Program-made: the position numbers and the translations under genes
Assembly: GCA_937880805.1 (NCBI GenBank)
Contig: CALGRR010000039.1
Span: 1 to 56,227, forward strand
Direction: 5' to 3'
DNA length: 56,227 nt
DNA from: an uncultured Clostridia bacterium
Lineage (GTDB): Bacteria > Bacillota > Clostridia > Oscillospirales > Acutalibacteraceae
Shown here: piece after piece, positions 1-8,700 of the stretch
How positions within the stretch are numbered: position 1 is the first letter of the stretch
Layout of the letters: every line of letters starts with the position of its first letter
The notes under the pieces: generated by a model
What the model was told of the DNA's origin: nothing
Databases searched by the model: none
The model's input: only the letters and a program-made list of their open reading frames with translations

Positions 1-1
1 A

Positions 2-353
2 ATGCCAGATATGAAAGGTGTACTTGTTTTTTATCCTCGGACATGTTGGTGTTTATGTTGGTAATGGAAAAGTAATAGAAGCTCGAGGTCATAAATATGG
101 AGTAGTAGAAACTAATCTTGTAGATCGAGGATGGAAGCAATGGGGAAAATTAGATTGGATTGATTACGTTGATGAAAAAGTGATTGAAATGTTTAAAGAT
201 GGCGAAGAATTAAAAGCACTTAATTACTTAGTTGAAACTGGAAGAATTGATAAAGATAAAAAAGAACATTGGGAAAAAACAATTGATGTAGTTAATTTGC
301 AAAAATGGGTATTTATTGAGTGGGCTAATGATGTTAAAGCATTATTGAACTAA
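2..353 (+). pseudogene. NlpC/P60 peptidase fragment, frameshifted, 5' end off the window
   Basis: This is the C-terminal half of an NlpC/P60-type cell-wall peptidase, probably a phage-like endolysin. The continuous frame from a GTG at 18 reads GHVGVYVGNGKVIEARGHKY, which contains the family's catalytic His (GHVGVYVG). The residues expected just before it (MPDMKGVLVFYP) lie in the frame that begins at base 2. The two frames join only if one base near 37-39 is removed, so the gene carries a +1 frameshift or a sequencing error. After the catalytic part comes a helical tail of about 55 residues of the kind often appended to such lysins. The catalytic Cys would lie off the left edge. The DNA is much more AT-rich than the chromosome that follows, which suggests mobile or phage origin. 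Function is known only for the family. Confidence 0.6.
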
Positions 354-421
354 AAACGGCTTGCGAAGATGCCTTAAAATCGATTTTTAAAAATGGGGTA
401 ATGAAGTTATATAGATAGAAT

Positions 422-452
422 ATAACACTTTTCTAGAGAGTGTTATTTTTTT
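422..452 (+). terminator. Rho-independent terminator after the lysin fragment
   Basis: An 8-bp stem (ATAACACT with AGTGTTAT) closes a short loop and is followed by a run of seven T. It sits between the lysin fragment and the next Shine-Dalgarno site. Confidence 0.7.
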
Positions 453-483
453 ATACAAATTTTATTTTAAGGAGGAATTTATT

Positions 484-1617
484 ATGAATTACAAAGAAAA
501 GAAAAATGAAATTGAGGAGAAATACGTAGAACCAATAAAAGCATTATCAAGAGTTAATAATGTTGATATGGGAGTTGCTTTTGATATGTTTCAAGATAAT
601 GTTACACATGGCACAATTAGATATCAATATGTTGATTTTAATGTAGAAGAAGCAAAAAAAGATTTTGAAGAACTTGATTGTACGACACCGTGGTATAAAA
701 TATTAAATCTTTGTCAATATACAGTATCAACTCCTCCATTGCATAAACAGTTAATGTTCGTATATCAGAAGGTATATCAGGACTATAACCCATTGAACGT
801 TTTGGATGAGTACAAATATCTTGCTCGTTTTTATAACTTTGTAACAGGTATTGATGCAATGAAAACAATATTGTCATCAATATGTGCTGACTTCGATAAA
901 TTTAAAAATATAACTTTGCCCCGCCACATCGGCATTATTATGGACGGCAACGGCAGATGGGCAAAGCAGAGAGGTCTTGAAAGAAGCGATGGGCACAAGG
1001 CAGGTGCAAACACTTTCAGGGCCATATGTGATTATGCCGCCGAAATCGGGCTTGAATGCATAACCTTTTATGCTTTCTCAACCGAGAATTGGAAAAGACC
1101 CGAAAAAGAAGTTGCGGCAATAATGAATCTTTTCAGAGATTATCTCAATGAAGCTCACGACAGGGAAGAAGAAAACGAGCAGAAGGGCTTTCGTATCCGC
1201 TATATCGGCGAGAGAGAAGGGCTGCCTTCTGATATAATAAAGCTTATTGATTCGCTTGAAAAAAACACGGCGGATAAAAGCTCAACAGTAGTTAACATTG
1301 CCGTTAATTACGGCGGAAGAAACGAAATTCTTCACGCGGTTAAGACACTTGCAAAAAAAGTTGAAGCGGGTGAGCTTAAGGCGGAAGAAATTGATTTGAA
1401 AAATATAGACGATAATTTATTTACCGCAGGCTTACCTGATCCCGATCTGATAATAAGACCGAGCGGTGAATACCGTCTTTCAAATTTCCTTATCTGGCAG
1501 GCAGCATATTCGGAATTCTGGTTTTCCGATATACTCTGGCCTGATTTCACAACAGATGATCTGGATAAGGCAATTATAGATTACTGCAAAAGAAACAGAC
1601 GCTTCGGTGGAGTATGA
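484..1617 (+). CDS. uppS: Isoprenyl transferase (undecaprenyl diphosphate synthase) with a foreign N-terminal extension
   Basis: From residue 145 (LPRHIGIIMDGNGRWAKQRG) to the end, 233 residues match a complete cis-prenyltransferase. This includes the catalytic Asp of MDGNGRWA (D154) and the late RPSGEYRLSNFLIWQ region. The enzyme makes the C55 lipid carrier for peptidoglycan synthesis from farnesyl and isopentenyl diphosphates. The first ~140 residues are unlike any UppS, are AT-rich and acidic, and have their own strong AAGGAGG site at 470-476. They look like the start of an unrelated gene joined in frame near base 885-915. The short stretch DFDKFKNI before residue 145 may be native. The fusion may be a real recombination or an assembly chimera; if the latter, native uppS starts near 885-915. 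It is followed by cdsA, dxr and rseP, the usual Firmicutes order. Confidence 0.85.
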   Translation: MNYKEKKNEIEEKYVEPIKALSRVNNVDMGVAFDMFQDNVTHGTIRYQYVDFNVEEAKKDFEELDCTTPWYKILNLCQYTVSTPPLHKQLMFVYQKVYQDYNPLNVLDEYKYLARFYNFVTGIDAMKTILSSICADFDKFKNITLPRHIGIIMDGNGRWAKQRGLERSDGHKAGANTFRAICDYAAEIGLECITFYAFSTENWKRPEKEVAAIMNLFRDYLNEAHDREEENEQKGFRIRYIGEREGLPSDIIKLIDSLEKNTADKSSTVVNIAVNYGGRNEILHAVKTLAKKVEAGELKAEEIDLKNIDDNLFTAGLPDPDLIIRPSGEYRLSNFLIWQAAYSEFWFSDILWPDFTTDDLDKAIIDYCKRNRRFGGV

Positions 1618-1648
1618 TTTTAAATTTTAAAAAGAGTGTGATTATATT

Positions 1649-2515
1649 ATGAAAACACGAATTATAACGGGCGTTTCGGCGGCGTTGTTTGCCATAGGAC
1701 TTCTGGTTCTTATAGGGCTGGGCTATGCAAGCTTTATCAGCCCTGTAGTTTCGGTGTTATCGGCTATTGCCGTGCACGAAATTATGAAGGTGTCAAAATG
1801 TGAAAACAAGGTTCTCACGGGCTGTGCAATGGCTTTTTCGGCTCTGGTACCTCCGTATATCGCATTCGGAGTTGACCGGCTCATTCCCGTTCCGGCAGCG
1901 GTAATAATAGCCGTTTATGTTATTGCTATGCTTACCGTTATGCTTAAATGGTATGAAAAAACAAAGTTTGAGCATGTGGCATTTGCTCTTTTCGGCTCGC
2001 TGGCAATTCCGTCATCTGTATCCTGCCTTTTCAGAATTGTAAGAATCGGTGAAGAAAACCCCGATGTTTTTCAGCGTTCTCATACCGTATTTTTGATTCT
2101 TGCGGGAATGTATGCCGCCTGGCTTGCCGATACCTTTGCCTATTTTATCGGCAGCAGATTCGGAAAGCATAAGCTTGCTCCGAAAATCAGCCCTAAAAAG
2201 TCGGTTGAGGGTGCTGTTGCAGGTGTTGTCGGAACAACCGTTGTTGCAATAATTACTTATTTTATATGCAATCATTTCTTCTTCCGCATCGATACGGTTA
2301 ATATTTTAACCGTTATAATTGCAGTTCCCGTTATGTGCATTCTCGGTATGCTCGGTGACCTTTCAGCTTCGGTTATCAAGAGAAACTACGGTGCAAAGGA
2401 TTTCGGTACTCTTTTCCCCGGCCACGGCGGAGTGCTTGACAGAATTGACAGCTTCCTTTTTACCGCACCTGCACTTTATGTTATTGTTGAAATAATTTTA
2501 GCATTATCAAAATAA
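1649..2515 (+). CDS. cdsA: Phosphatidate cytidylyltransferase
   Basis: An integral membrane enzyme of 288 residues that makes CDP-diacylglycerol from phosphatidic acid and CTP, the branch point of phospholipid synthesis. It has a series of hydrophobic segments and ends with the CdsA signature: GDLSASVIKRNYGAKDFG, then LFPGHGGVLDRIDS, which supplies the conserved Asp and Lys residues of the family. Length is normal. It starts 31 bases after uppS and is followed 16 bases later by dxr, so all four genes are probably co-transcribed. Confidence 0.95.
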   Translation: MKTRIITGVSAALFAIGLLVLIGLGYASFISPVVSVLSAIAVHEIMKVSKCENKVLTGCAMAFSALVPPYIAFGVDRLIPVPAAVIIAVYVIAMLTVMLKWYEKTKFEHVAFALFGSLAIPSSVSCLFRIVRIGEENPDVFQRSHTVFLILAGMYAAWLADTFAYFIGSRFGKHKLAPKISPKKSVEGAVAGVVGTTVVAIITYFICNHFFFRIDTVNILTVIIAVPVMCILGMLGDLSASVIKRNYGAKDFGTLFPGHGGVLDRIDSFLFTAPALYVIVEIILALSK

Positions 2516-2531
2516 TCAGAGGTAGATTTTT

Positions 2532-3677
2532 ATGACACAAGCCCTTGCCGTTCTCGGTTCAACAGGTTCAATAGGTGTTCAGGCACTTGAGGTTGCAGAG
2601 CTTTGCGGCTTCAAGGTTAAAACGCTCACCGCAAATTCAAGAACCGATATTCTTGAGGAGCAAATCAGAAGGTTTGCACCCGAAACGGCTGCCGTTGCCG
2701 ATGAGAAAGCGGCGGCAGATTTAAAAATCAGGGTTGCCGATACCGGAACAAAAATTTTTTCGGGCAAATCGGGTGTTGAGGAATGTGCGGCTTGCGGTGC
2801 GGATACCGTGCTTAACAGCATTGTTGGCATTGCGGGTCTTGCACCCACTCTTGCGGCAATAAATGCGGGCAGCAAAATTGCCCTTGCAAATAAAGAAACC
2901 CTTGTTGCGGGCGGCAAGCTTGTGCTTGAAGCGGCAAAAAACAAGGGTGTTGACATTCTTCCCGTAGACAGCGAGCATTCGGCTATTTTTCAGTCAATGC
3001 AGGGCTGTGCGGATAAAAAACAGATTAAAAGACTTATTCTTACTGCGTCGGGCGGGCCCTTTTTTGGCAAAACAAGAAAAGAGCTTGAAAATGTTACCGT
3101 TGAGCAGGCATTGAAGCACCCCAACTGGAGTATGGGTGCAAAAATAACCATAGATTCCGCTACAATGATGAATAAGGGGCTGGAGCTTATTGAAGCGGCG
3201 TGGCTTTTCGGAGTTGAAGCAAAGAACATAGATATTCTTGTTCACCGTCAGAGCATAGTTCATTCTTTGGTTGAATATGCGGATAATTCGGTTATTGCCC
3301 AGCTTGGAGTGCCAGACATGAGAATACCCATTCAGTATGCACTCACTTATCCCGACAGATTTGAAAGCCCCGTTAAGCAACTTGATCTTGCGGCAGCTGC
3401 AACACTTACTTTTGAAAATCCGGATTATGAAACATTTTCCTGCATAAACTTATGCAGAAGAGCTTTTGAAAAGGGCGGACTTTACCCTGCTGCGGTTAAT
3501 GCCGCAAACGAAAAAGCAAATGAGCTTTTCAGAAACGGAAAAATCGGTTTTCTTGATATTGCCCGTGCCGTTGAGGCGGCACTTGAAAATGCTCCGAAAA
3601 AGGATGAATTTACCCTTTCGGAAGTTTTTGAAACCGACAGTTTAATGCGAGATCAGACAGAAAGGCTGTTTTTATGA
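2532..3677 (+). CDS. dxr: 1-deoxy-D-xylulose 5-phosphate reductoisomerase
   Basis: The second enzyme of the MEP isoprenoid pathway, converting DXP to 2-C-methyl-D-erythritol 4-phosphate with NADPH. The N-terminus has the nucleotide-binding loop GSTGSIG. Later come LANKETLVAGG, the metal-binding PVDSEHSAIFQ (Asp and Glu), the substrate loop TASGGPF and the NWSMGAKITIDSATMMNKGLE block. The 381 residues match the family. The start has an AGAGGT site 7 bases upstream. Its stop overlaps the start of rseP (ATGA), suggesting translational coupling. It supplies precursors for the UppS reaction encoded upstream. Confidence 0.97.
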   Translation: MTQALAVLGSTGSIGVQALEVAELCGFKVKTLTANSRTDILEEQIRRFAPETAAVADEKAAADLKIRVADTGTKIFSGKSGVEECAACGADTVLNSIVGIAGLAPTLAAINAGSKIALANKETLVAGGKLVLEAAKNKGVDILPVDSEHSAIFQSMQGCADKKQIKRLILTASGGPFFGKTRKELENVTVEQALKHPNWSMGAKITIDSATMMNKGLELIEAAWLFGVEAKNIDILVHRQSIVHSLVEYADNSVIAQLGVPDMRIPIQYALTYPDRFESPVKQLDLAAAATLTFENPDYETFSCINLCRRAFEKGGLYPAAVNAANEKANELFRNGKIGFLDIARAVEAALENAPKKDEFTLSEVFETDSLMRDQTERLFL

Positions 3678-4768
3678 AAGTTTTAACTCTTATGACTGCG
3701 GCTCAGATTTGGGGAAAGGTATGGCCCGTGCTTCTGGCGATACTTTTCTTCGGCTTGATAGTTTTCTTTCACGAGCTGGGTCATTTTACATTTGCAAAGC
3801 TGTTTAAAGTTAAGGTAAATGAATTTGCAATGGGTATGGGTCCCACTCTTCTGAAGTTCAGAAAAGGCGAAACAAAATATGCCGTAAGACTTTTTCCCAT
3901 AGGCGGATTTGTCAGTATGGAGGGTGAGGATGAAGGCAGCAGCGATGAAAGGGCTTTTTGCAATAAGCCTGCGTGGCAGAGATTTATAATCATTGCGGCG
4001 GGCGGTGTTGTTAACCTTATTCTCGGAGTAATTATTGTTGCAATTATGCTTTGCCAGAGCGAGTTAATCGGCTTGCCCGAAATTCATTCTTTTGAAGAAA
4101 ACGCCGTAAGCTTACAGTATGGCTTGCAGGCGGGCGATGTTATCAAACAGATTAACGGCAAAAAAGTTTTTTCCGAATATGACCTCGGCTTTCTTATGGC
4201 GAGAGATAAAGACGGAATCATTGATTTTGTTGTTGAAAGAAAAGGCGAAACCGTAAACCTTGATGCAGTCAAGTTTCAGACCGTAACAAAAGAAGTTAAC
4301 GGCAAAGAAATGCTTACCATTGTTTATGATTTCATAATAAGAGGAGTTGAGCCGTCATTTAAAACGGTTGTTCCGAACGCAATAGCGGAGTCTGTTTCAA
4401 TAGGCAGAGTTGTCTGGGTGAGCCTTGTTGATCTGGTAACGGGTCAGTTTGGTTTAAGCGACCTTTCGGGTCCGATAGGAACGGTTTCATATATTGCCGA
4501 TGCGGCACAGACCGCAACGAAGGAAACCGATTACACTATGCTTCTTATGATGATGGCTCTCATAACAATAAACATCGGAATTTTCAACCTTCTGCCTCTT
4601 CCCGCACTTGACGGTGGCAGACTTTTCTTTGTGTTTATTGAATTTGTTTTCAGAAAGCCCGTGCCCAAAAAATATGAGGGCTGGGTTCACGCTGTGGGGC
4701 TTGTGCTGCTTATGCTGCTTATGGTTGTTATATCCTTCAGCGATATTATGAATTTAATCAAAAAATAA
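3674..4768 (+). CDS. rseP: Site-2 (RIP) zinc metalloprotease
   Basis: A membrane-embedded protease of the RseP/RasP family that cleaves transmembrane anti-sigma factors or remnant signal peptides. The zinc site HELGH lies in the first membrane helix (FFHELGHFTFAKL). The third ligand is in the C-terminal NLLPLPALDGGR motif. One PDZ domain sits between them, around residues 130-220 (LQAGDVIKQINGKKV). The 364 residues are typical of a single-PDZ Firmicutes form. It overlaps dxr by 4 bases. The stop codon is followed directly by an inverted-repeat element, which separates it from the genes that often follow (ispG, proS, polC); these are absent here. Confidence 0.95.
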   Translation: MKVLTLMTAAQIWGKVWPVLLAILFFGLIVFFHELGHFTFAKLFKVKVNEFAMGMGPTLLKFRKGETKYAVRLFPIGGFVSMEGEDEGSSDERAFCNKPAWQRFIIIAAGGVVNLILGVIIVAIMLCQSELIGLPEIHSFEENAVSLQYGLQAGDVIKQINGKKVFSEYDLGFLMARDKDGIIDFVVERKGETVNLDAVKFQTVTKEVNGKEMLTIVYDFIIRGVEPSFKTVVPNAIAESVSIGRVVWVSLVDLVTGQFGLSDLSGPIGTVSYIADAAQTATKETDYTMLLMMMALITINIGIFNLLPLPALDGGRLFFVFIEFVFRKPVPKKYEGWVHAVGLVLLMLLMVVISFSDIMNLIKK

Positions 4769-5047
4769 ATACTTTTTGAATCAGCAATTAATATGGTTTT
4801 GAAAGGCATATTTCCGCCACAGCATCGTTAAAAATCTTTGAAATAGCCTCGTATTCCTTCAGATTTTCGCCTTGCTGTGACGAAAATCTTCTCTTTCAAA
4901 ACTGCTTCGCATCTGAAATGCAATAGGTTGCGTGCAGTCGGGCATTTCTTCGATGCAGGCATACTGCCGTATGGCAAAGAGAAAAATGCCCGAATGTGCG
5001 TGAGATATTGTATTTCAGACATATGAGATTACTGATTCAAAAAGTAT
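4769..5047. repeat. 279-bp element with 19-bp terminal inverted repeats (MITE-like)
   Basis: The left end (4769-4787, ATACTTTTTGAATCAGCAA) and the reverse complement of the right end (5029-5047) match at 18 of 19 positions. Inside is a large imperfect hairpin: a CTGAAAT(G/A)CAATA-type arm pairs with its partner near 5008-5022, and CGGGCATTT pairs with AAATGCCCG around 4948-4993. No credible ORF is present. It begins at the base after the rseP stop. A small non-autonomous mobile element or a structured repeat family fits. No target duplication could be identified with certainty. Confidence 0.7.
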
Positions 5048-5105
5048 AGCTTTGTAACACTTATATATAATTAATATAATAATTAAATATTTATATATGT
5101 TATTG

Positions 5106-5134
5106 TTGAAATTCAACAGAATATATGCTATTAT
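5106..5134 (+). promoter_or_regulatory. Sigma-A-type promoter for the hydrolase pair
   Basis: TTGAAA at 5106-5111 and TATTAT at 5129-5134 are separated by 17 bases in very AT-rich DNA, 36 bases before the start codon of the first hydrolase. The -35 box lies in a perfect small dyad (GTTGAAATTCAAC, 5105-5117). Confidence 0.55.
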
Positions 5135-5169
5135 ACTATCTGTATTATACTCTAAAGGAGAGTGCGAAA

Positions 5170-7038
5170 ATGAAAACCAAAATCAAAAAAATAATTGCGC
5201 TCATTCTGTGTTCGGCAATCCTGCTTTCAATCGGAGCAACGGGTGCCTATGCAAACACAGACCGCAAAACAACCTGCGGCGATGACTGCGATAAATCTCC
5301 CGTAGTTATTCTCCCCGGTATCAACCATTCACCCACATATCTTTATGATGAAAACAACGAGCCCTTTATGAACGGTGACACCCACGTTGGCGGCACTCTT
5401 CTTATTCTTGAGCTGAGCAAGCTCTGGGCAACTATTCCCGCCCTTGTTGTGAGCCTTCTTGCAACAATCGCAACTCAGCACAACATCGGTCTTGAAAAGG
5501 CTGCTTATAAGGCTGCAAGTGCAGCTTTCTGGGTTCAGGAATGCGATAACAACGGCAATCACGTTAACAATCTTCAGACCCAGAGATGGAATCACCCCAT
5601 TTCAGAAATGAACGAAGACGATAAAGAATGGCTCTACAGAATGATTCCCCTTCAGAATGTTGAAAAGGAATACGGCGGCGACCATATTTATCTTTACACC
5701 TTCAACCTTGTAGGCGACCCCATCGAGTCGGCACACGAGCTTGACGAATATATCGAAATGGTTAAGGAGCAGACAGGCCACGATAAGGTTAACCTTCTGC
5801 CCGTTTCGCTCGGCGGCACAATTCTTACCGCTTATCTCAATGAGCACGGCCACGAGGATATTGACCAGATTATCAACGTTGTTGCCTGCCTTGACGGCAC
5901 CGACATTGTTGCCGATATGATGGACAGAAAATGGAATCTCGCCGATGAATATTTATACCACGAGTTCATCCCCCCCATTCTCGGTGACGATGCAACTCTC
6001 GGTTATCTTATCAACTGCGTGCTTCACATCATTCCCCGTGCGGGCGTTAACGCAATTCTCACCGGTGCAATCAGTGCCATTCTTGATAAGATGATGATTA
6101 ACTGCCCCCAGATCTGGGCGATGATTCCCTCTTACAGATATGACGCTCTTGCAGAAAGATACCTCAAAGACCCTGCAAAGGCAGAGCTTAAGAAAAAGAC
6201 TGACCGCTTCCAGGATGCAAGACTCAACCTTAAAGAAAACATTCTTGATGCTGTTGAGGACGGTGTAAGAGTTAACTCAATCGCTGCATCAAACCTTGAT
6301 TTCGGCGAGCAGGATTACACCTTCTTTGCAATCGTAGCTTCCGCATCGGAGCACAATTCAGACGGTATCATAAACCTCACTTCAACAACAATGGGTGCAA
6401 CCGGTGCCGCAGGCAGCAACACCCTTGCCGATGTTGATTACGAAAAGAATACCTACTGCGACAACGCAGACCACAACCACATTTCACCCGATAATATGGT
6501 TGACGTTTCAACAGCAATTCTTCCCGAAAACACCTGGATTTTCCTTGAACAGCATCACGAGGTTGGCAACAACGATGTTGTTCTTAACCTTGTTAAAGCA
6601 ATTCTTATGGGCGATGTTTCAAATGTAAATGACGACCCCGTAAATCATCCTCAGTTCAACTATTCCTGCAACACCAAGTATATCCGCCGTTGGAGAATCC
6701 CCGACGCACAGATGCTCCTCACAAATGAAGAAGATGATTTTGAGCCCACTCCCGAGCAGGTTGCAGAGCTTGAAGCAGTTATTGCAAAGGGCGAAGAGGT
6801 TCTTAATTCAACAGTTGTTGACCAGGAAAAATTCAAGGCTGTTGAAGACGAAATCAATGCAGTTCTTGCAAAATACGGTATGTATACATATCCCGAAGAG
6901 CCCTCAAAGTTTGACACCTTCCTTGCAAACACAATGGAAGGCACCAGCAAATTCCTTGTTGACTGGATTGGCGGCGGCAGCGTTGTTGACTGGATTCTCT
7001 CTCCCGCACGCAATGTTTTAGGCAAAATTTTTAAATAA
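5170..7038 (+). CDS. Secreted lipase-like alpha/beta hydrolase, paralogue 1
   Basis: An exported protein of 622 residues. The ATG at 5170 is preceded by AAAGGAG and starts a clear signal peptide (MKTKIKKIIALILCSAILL, ending AYA). The mature protein begins with a paired-Cys segment (CGDDC), then VVILPGI, which matches the oxyanion strand of lipases. The probable nucleophile is the Ser in LLPVSLGGT. ACLDGTD follows, then NSDGIINLTS, where the Asp is the likely acid. Late His residues (DHNHIS and QHHE) are candidates for the catalytic base. The last ~130 residues contain a helical region and a short hydrophobic stretch. The triad is inferred from family layout; no substrate can be named. It is 18 bases upstream of a paralogue with the same motif order. 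Confidence 0.75.
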   Translation: MKTKIKKIIALILCSAILLSIGATGAYANTDRKTTCGDDCDKSPVVILPGINHSPTYLYDENNEPFMNGDTHVGGTLLILELSKLWATIPALVVSLLATIATQHNIGLEKAAYKAASAAFWVQECDNNGNHVNNLQTQRWNHPISEMNEDDKEWLYRMIPLQNVEKEYGGDHIYLYTFNLVGDPIESAHELDEYIEMVKEQTGHDKVNLLPVSLGGTILTAYLNEHGHEDIDQIINVVACLDGTDIVADMMDRKWNLADEYLYHEFIPPILGDDATLGYLINCVLHIIPRAGVNAILTGAISAILDKMMINCPQIWAMIPSYRYDALAERYLKDPAKAELKKKTDRFQDARLNLKENILDAVEDGVRVNSIAASNLDFGEQDYTFFAIVASASEHNSDGIINLTSTTMGATGAAGSNTLADVDYEKNTYCDNADHNHISPDNMVDVSTAILPENTWIFLEQHHEVGNNDVVLNLVKAILMGDVSNVNDDPVNHPQFNYSCNTKYIRRWRIPDAQMLLTNEEDDFEPTPEQVAELEAVIAKGEEVLNSTVVDQEKFKAVEDEINAVLAKYGMYTYPEEPSKFDTFLANTMEGTSKFLVDWIGGGSVVDWILSPARNVLGKIFK

Positions 7039-7056
7039 TTTGTAAGGGGTGCCAAA

Positions 7057-8652
7057 ATGAAAAAAATAATTTCCGTTTTTCTCGCTATTGCCCTTATTTT
7101 CTCCGTTCTTTCGGTTAACGCCTTCGCTTGGAGCGAAAACCACGAATGCAACGGCGACTGTGAATACTATCCCACAATAATCATTCCCGGTCTCGGTCAG
7201 TCCAGCGTATGGCTGGTTGATGATAACGGCGATTTTGTGCTTGATTCAAAAGGCAACAAAACTGCTGTTTTCCCCGGTGTTATGAATATCGGCAAAATAA
7301 TCAAAACCGCAATCGGTCCGCTTCTTCTTTCTGCAGTAACCCAGAAGGATATGGGCTTTTCCGATGCTGTTGCTGATGTTATAGACGTGATTTTCGGCAT
7401 CAACAAGTGTGACAGCAAAGCTCAGCCCTCAAAATATGTTGCTGTTGAAAAATATCCGTATTCGCTTGCTGACTGCACAGCAGAAGAAAAAGAAGCTCCT
7501 TATCATCACGTTCCCCTCAACAAGCACGAAAGCTGCTTCCCCGAAGACCATCTCTATTATTTCGCATATAACTCCTTCGGAAACCATATTGATACAACAA
7601 ATGAGCTCTATGACTTTATCCATATGGTTATGGAGCAGACGGGTCACGATAAGGTTATTATCTCCCCCATCAGCCAGGGAGGAACTCTCGCAAACGCACT
7701 CTTTGAGTATCACCCCGACATTATGGATTGCCTTGCAAAGGTTCTCTATATCGTTCCCTGCCTTGACGGCACATCACTTATCGGCGACGTATTCACCGAC
7801 AAGGTAAGATTCCTTGACCCCGATGTTCTTTATGACGGCTTCCTTTCAACCTTCTTTGATAAAGAAACCTCTTCACTTATTGAAACCGTTCTCAGAATCC
7901 TGCCCGACGAGGTTATAATGAAGGGCCTTGAAAAGGGCGTTGAGGTGCTTGTAAACGATATTATGACTATGAGCACAAGTATGTGGGCTATGTGTTCTTC
8001 AGAAGCATACCCCGAGGCTGCCGCAAAATATCTTTCAAGCCCCGACAGAGCAGATATAAAGGCTCAGACCGATAAATACTATAAAGCTCAGCTTAACTCA
8101 AAGAAGAATATCCAGAAACTTGTTGACAAGGGCATTGAGGTGCTTACCGTTGCTGAATATGACATTCAGATGTACGGCGTTGGCGGTTCATATGATGTTG
8201 AAAATGCAGACGGTATGATTCCTCTTGCATCAACCGCAATGGGCGTACACGCTGCAAATGTTGGCGAAACACTTCCCGAGGATTATGTTCAGCAGAACAC
8301 AAGCATTAACTGTTCAGACCCCTCACACAACCACATTTCAAAAGACCGTGTTGTTGACGCTTCAACGGGTCTTCTGCCCGACACAACCTTCTATTTCGAC
8401 GGTCAGAAGCATGAGCAGACCGCACTCAACGATAATATTCTTAAGCTCGCTCTCAGAATTCTTGAAAACGAGATTACGGATGTTTATTCAGACCCCGCTT
8501 TTCCGCAGTTCATCGATTGCCCGCCCTATCCCGCACAGGAAGGCGGCTTCTTCACAAAGCTCAGCTCGTGGCTTTATAAGAATTACGGTTCAAACGGCTT
8601 CTCAGAAATGCCTGCAATTTCATTCAAGCTTATTCTTGATGCAATATTTTGA
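7057..8652 (+). CDS. Secreted lipase-like alpha/beta hydrolase, paralogue 2
   Basis: A 531-residue exported paralogue of the preceding gene. It has a signal peptide (MKKIISVFLAIALIFSVLSV, ending AFA), the paired-Cys start (CNGDC), IIIPGLG, the probable nucleophile motif ISPISQGGT, PCLDGTS, NADGMIPLAST and SHNHIS. Both proteins replace the first Gly of the usual GxSxG elbow with Pro (PxSxGG). It lacks the longer C-terminal tail of its neighbour. The Shine-Dalgarno site is GTAAGGGG before the ATG. The two genes are almost certainly one transcript ending at the terminator at 8669. They arose by tandem duplication and have diverged widely, so they may differ in substrate. Confidence 0.75.
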   Translation: MKKIISVFLAIALIFSVLSVNAFAWSENHECNGDCEYYPTIIIPGLGQSSVWLVDDNGDFVLDSKGNKTAVFPGVMNIGKIIKTAIGPLLLSAVTQKDMGFSDAVADVIDVIFGINKCDSKAQPSKYVAVEKYPYSLADCTAEEKEAPYHHVPLNKHESCFPEDHLYYFAYNSFGNHIDTTNELYDFIHMVMEQTGHDKVIISPISQGGTLANALFEYHPDIMDCLAKVLYIVPCLDGTSLIGDVFTDKVRFLDPDVLYDGFLSTFFDKETSSLIETVLRILPDEVIMKGLEKGVEVLVNDIMTMSTSMWAMCSSEAYPEAAAKYLSSPDRADIKAQTDKYYKAQLNSKKNIQKLVDKGIEVLTVAEYDIQMYGVGGSYDVENADGMIPLASTAMGVHAANVGETLPEDYVQQNTSINCSDPSHNHISKDRVVDASTGLLPDTTFYFDGQKHEQTALNDNILKLALRILENEITDVYSDPAFPQFIDCPPYPAQEGGFFTKLSSWLYKNYGSNGFSEMPAISFKLILDAIF

Positions 8653-8668
8653 TAGCTGAATAAAGTTA

Positions 8669-8700
8669 ATCCCCGATGTTTCAAACATCGGGGATTTTTA
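8669..8700. terminator. Bidirectional terminator between the hydrolases and truB
   Basis: A perfect 13-bp stem (ATCCCCGATGTTT) with a one-base loop is followed by TTTTT. It lies between convergent genes and can serve both. Confidence 0.85.
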
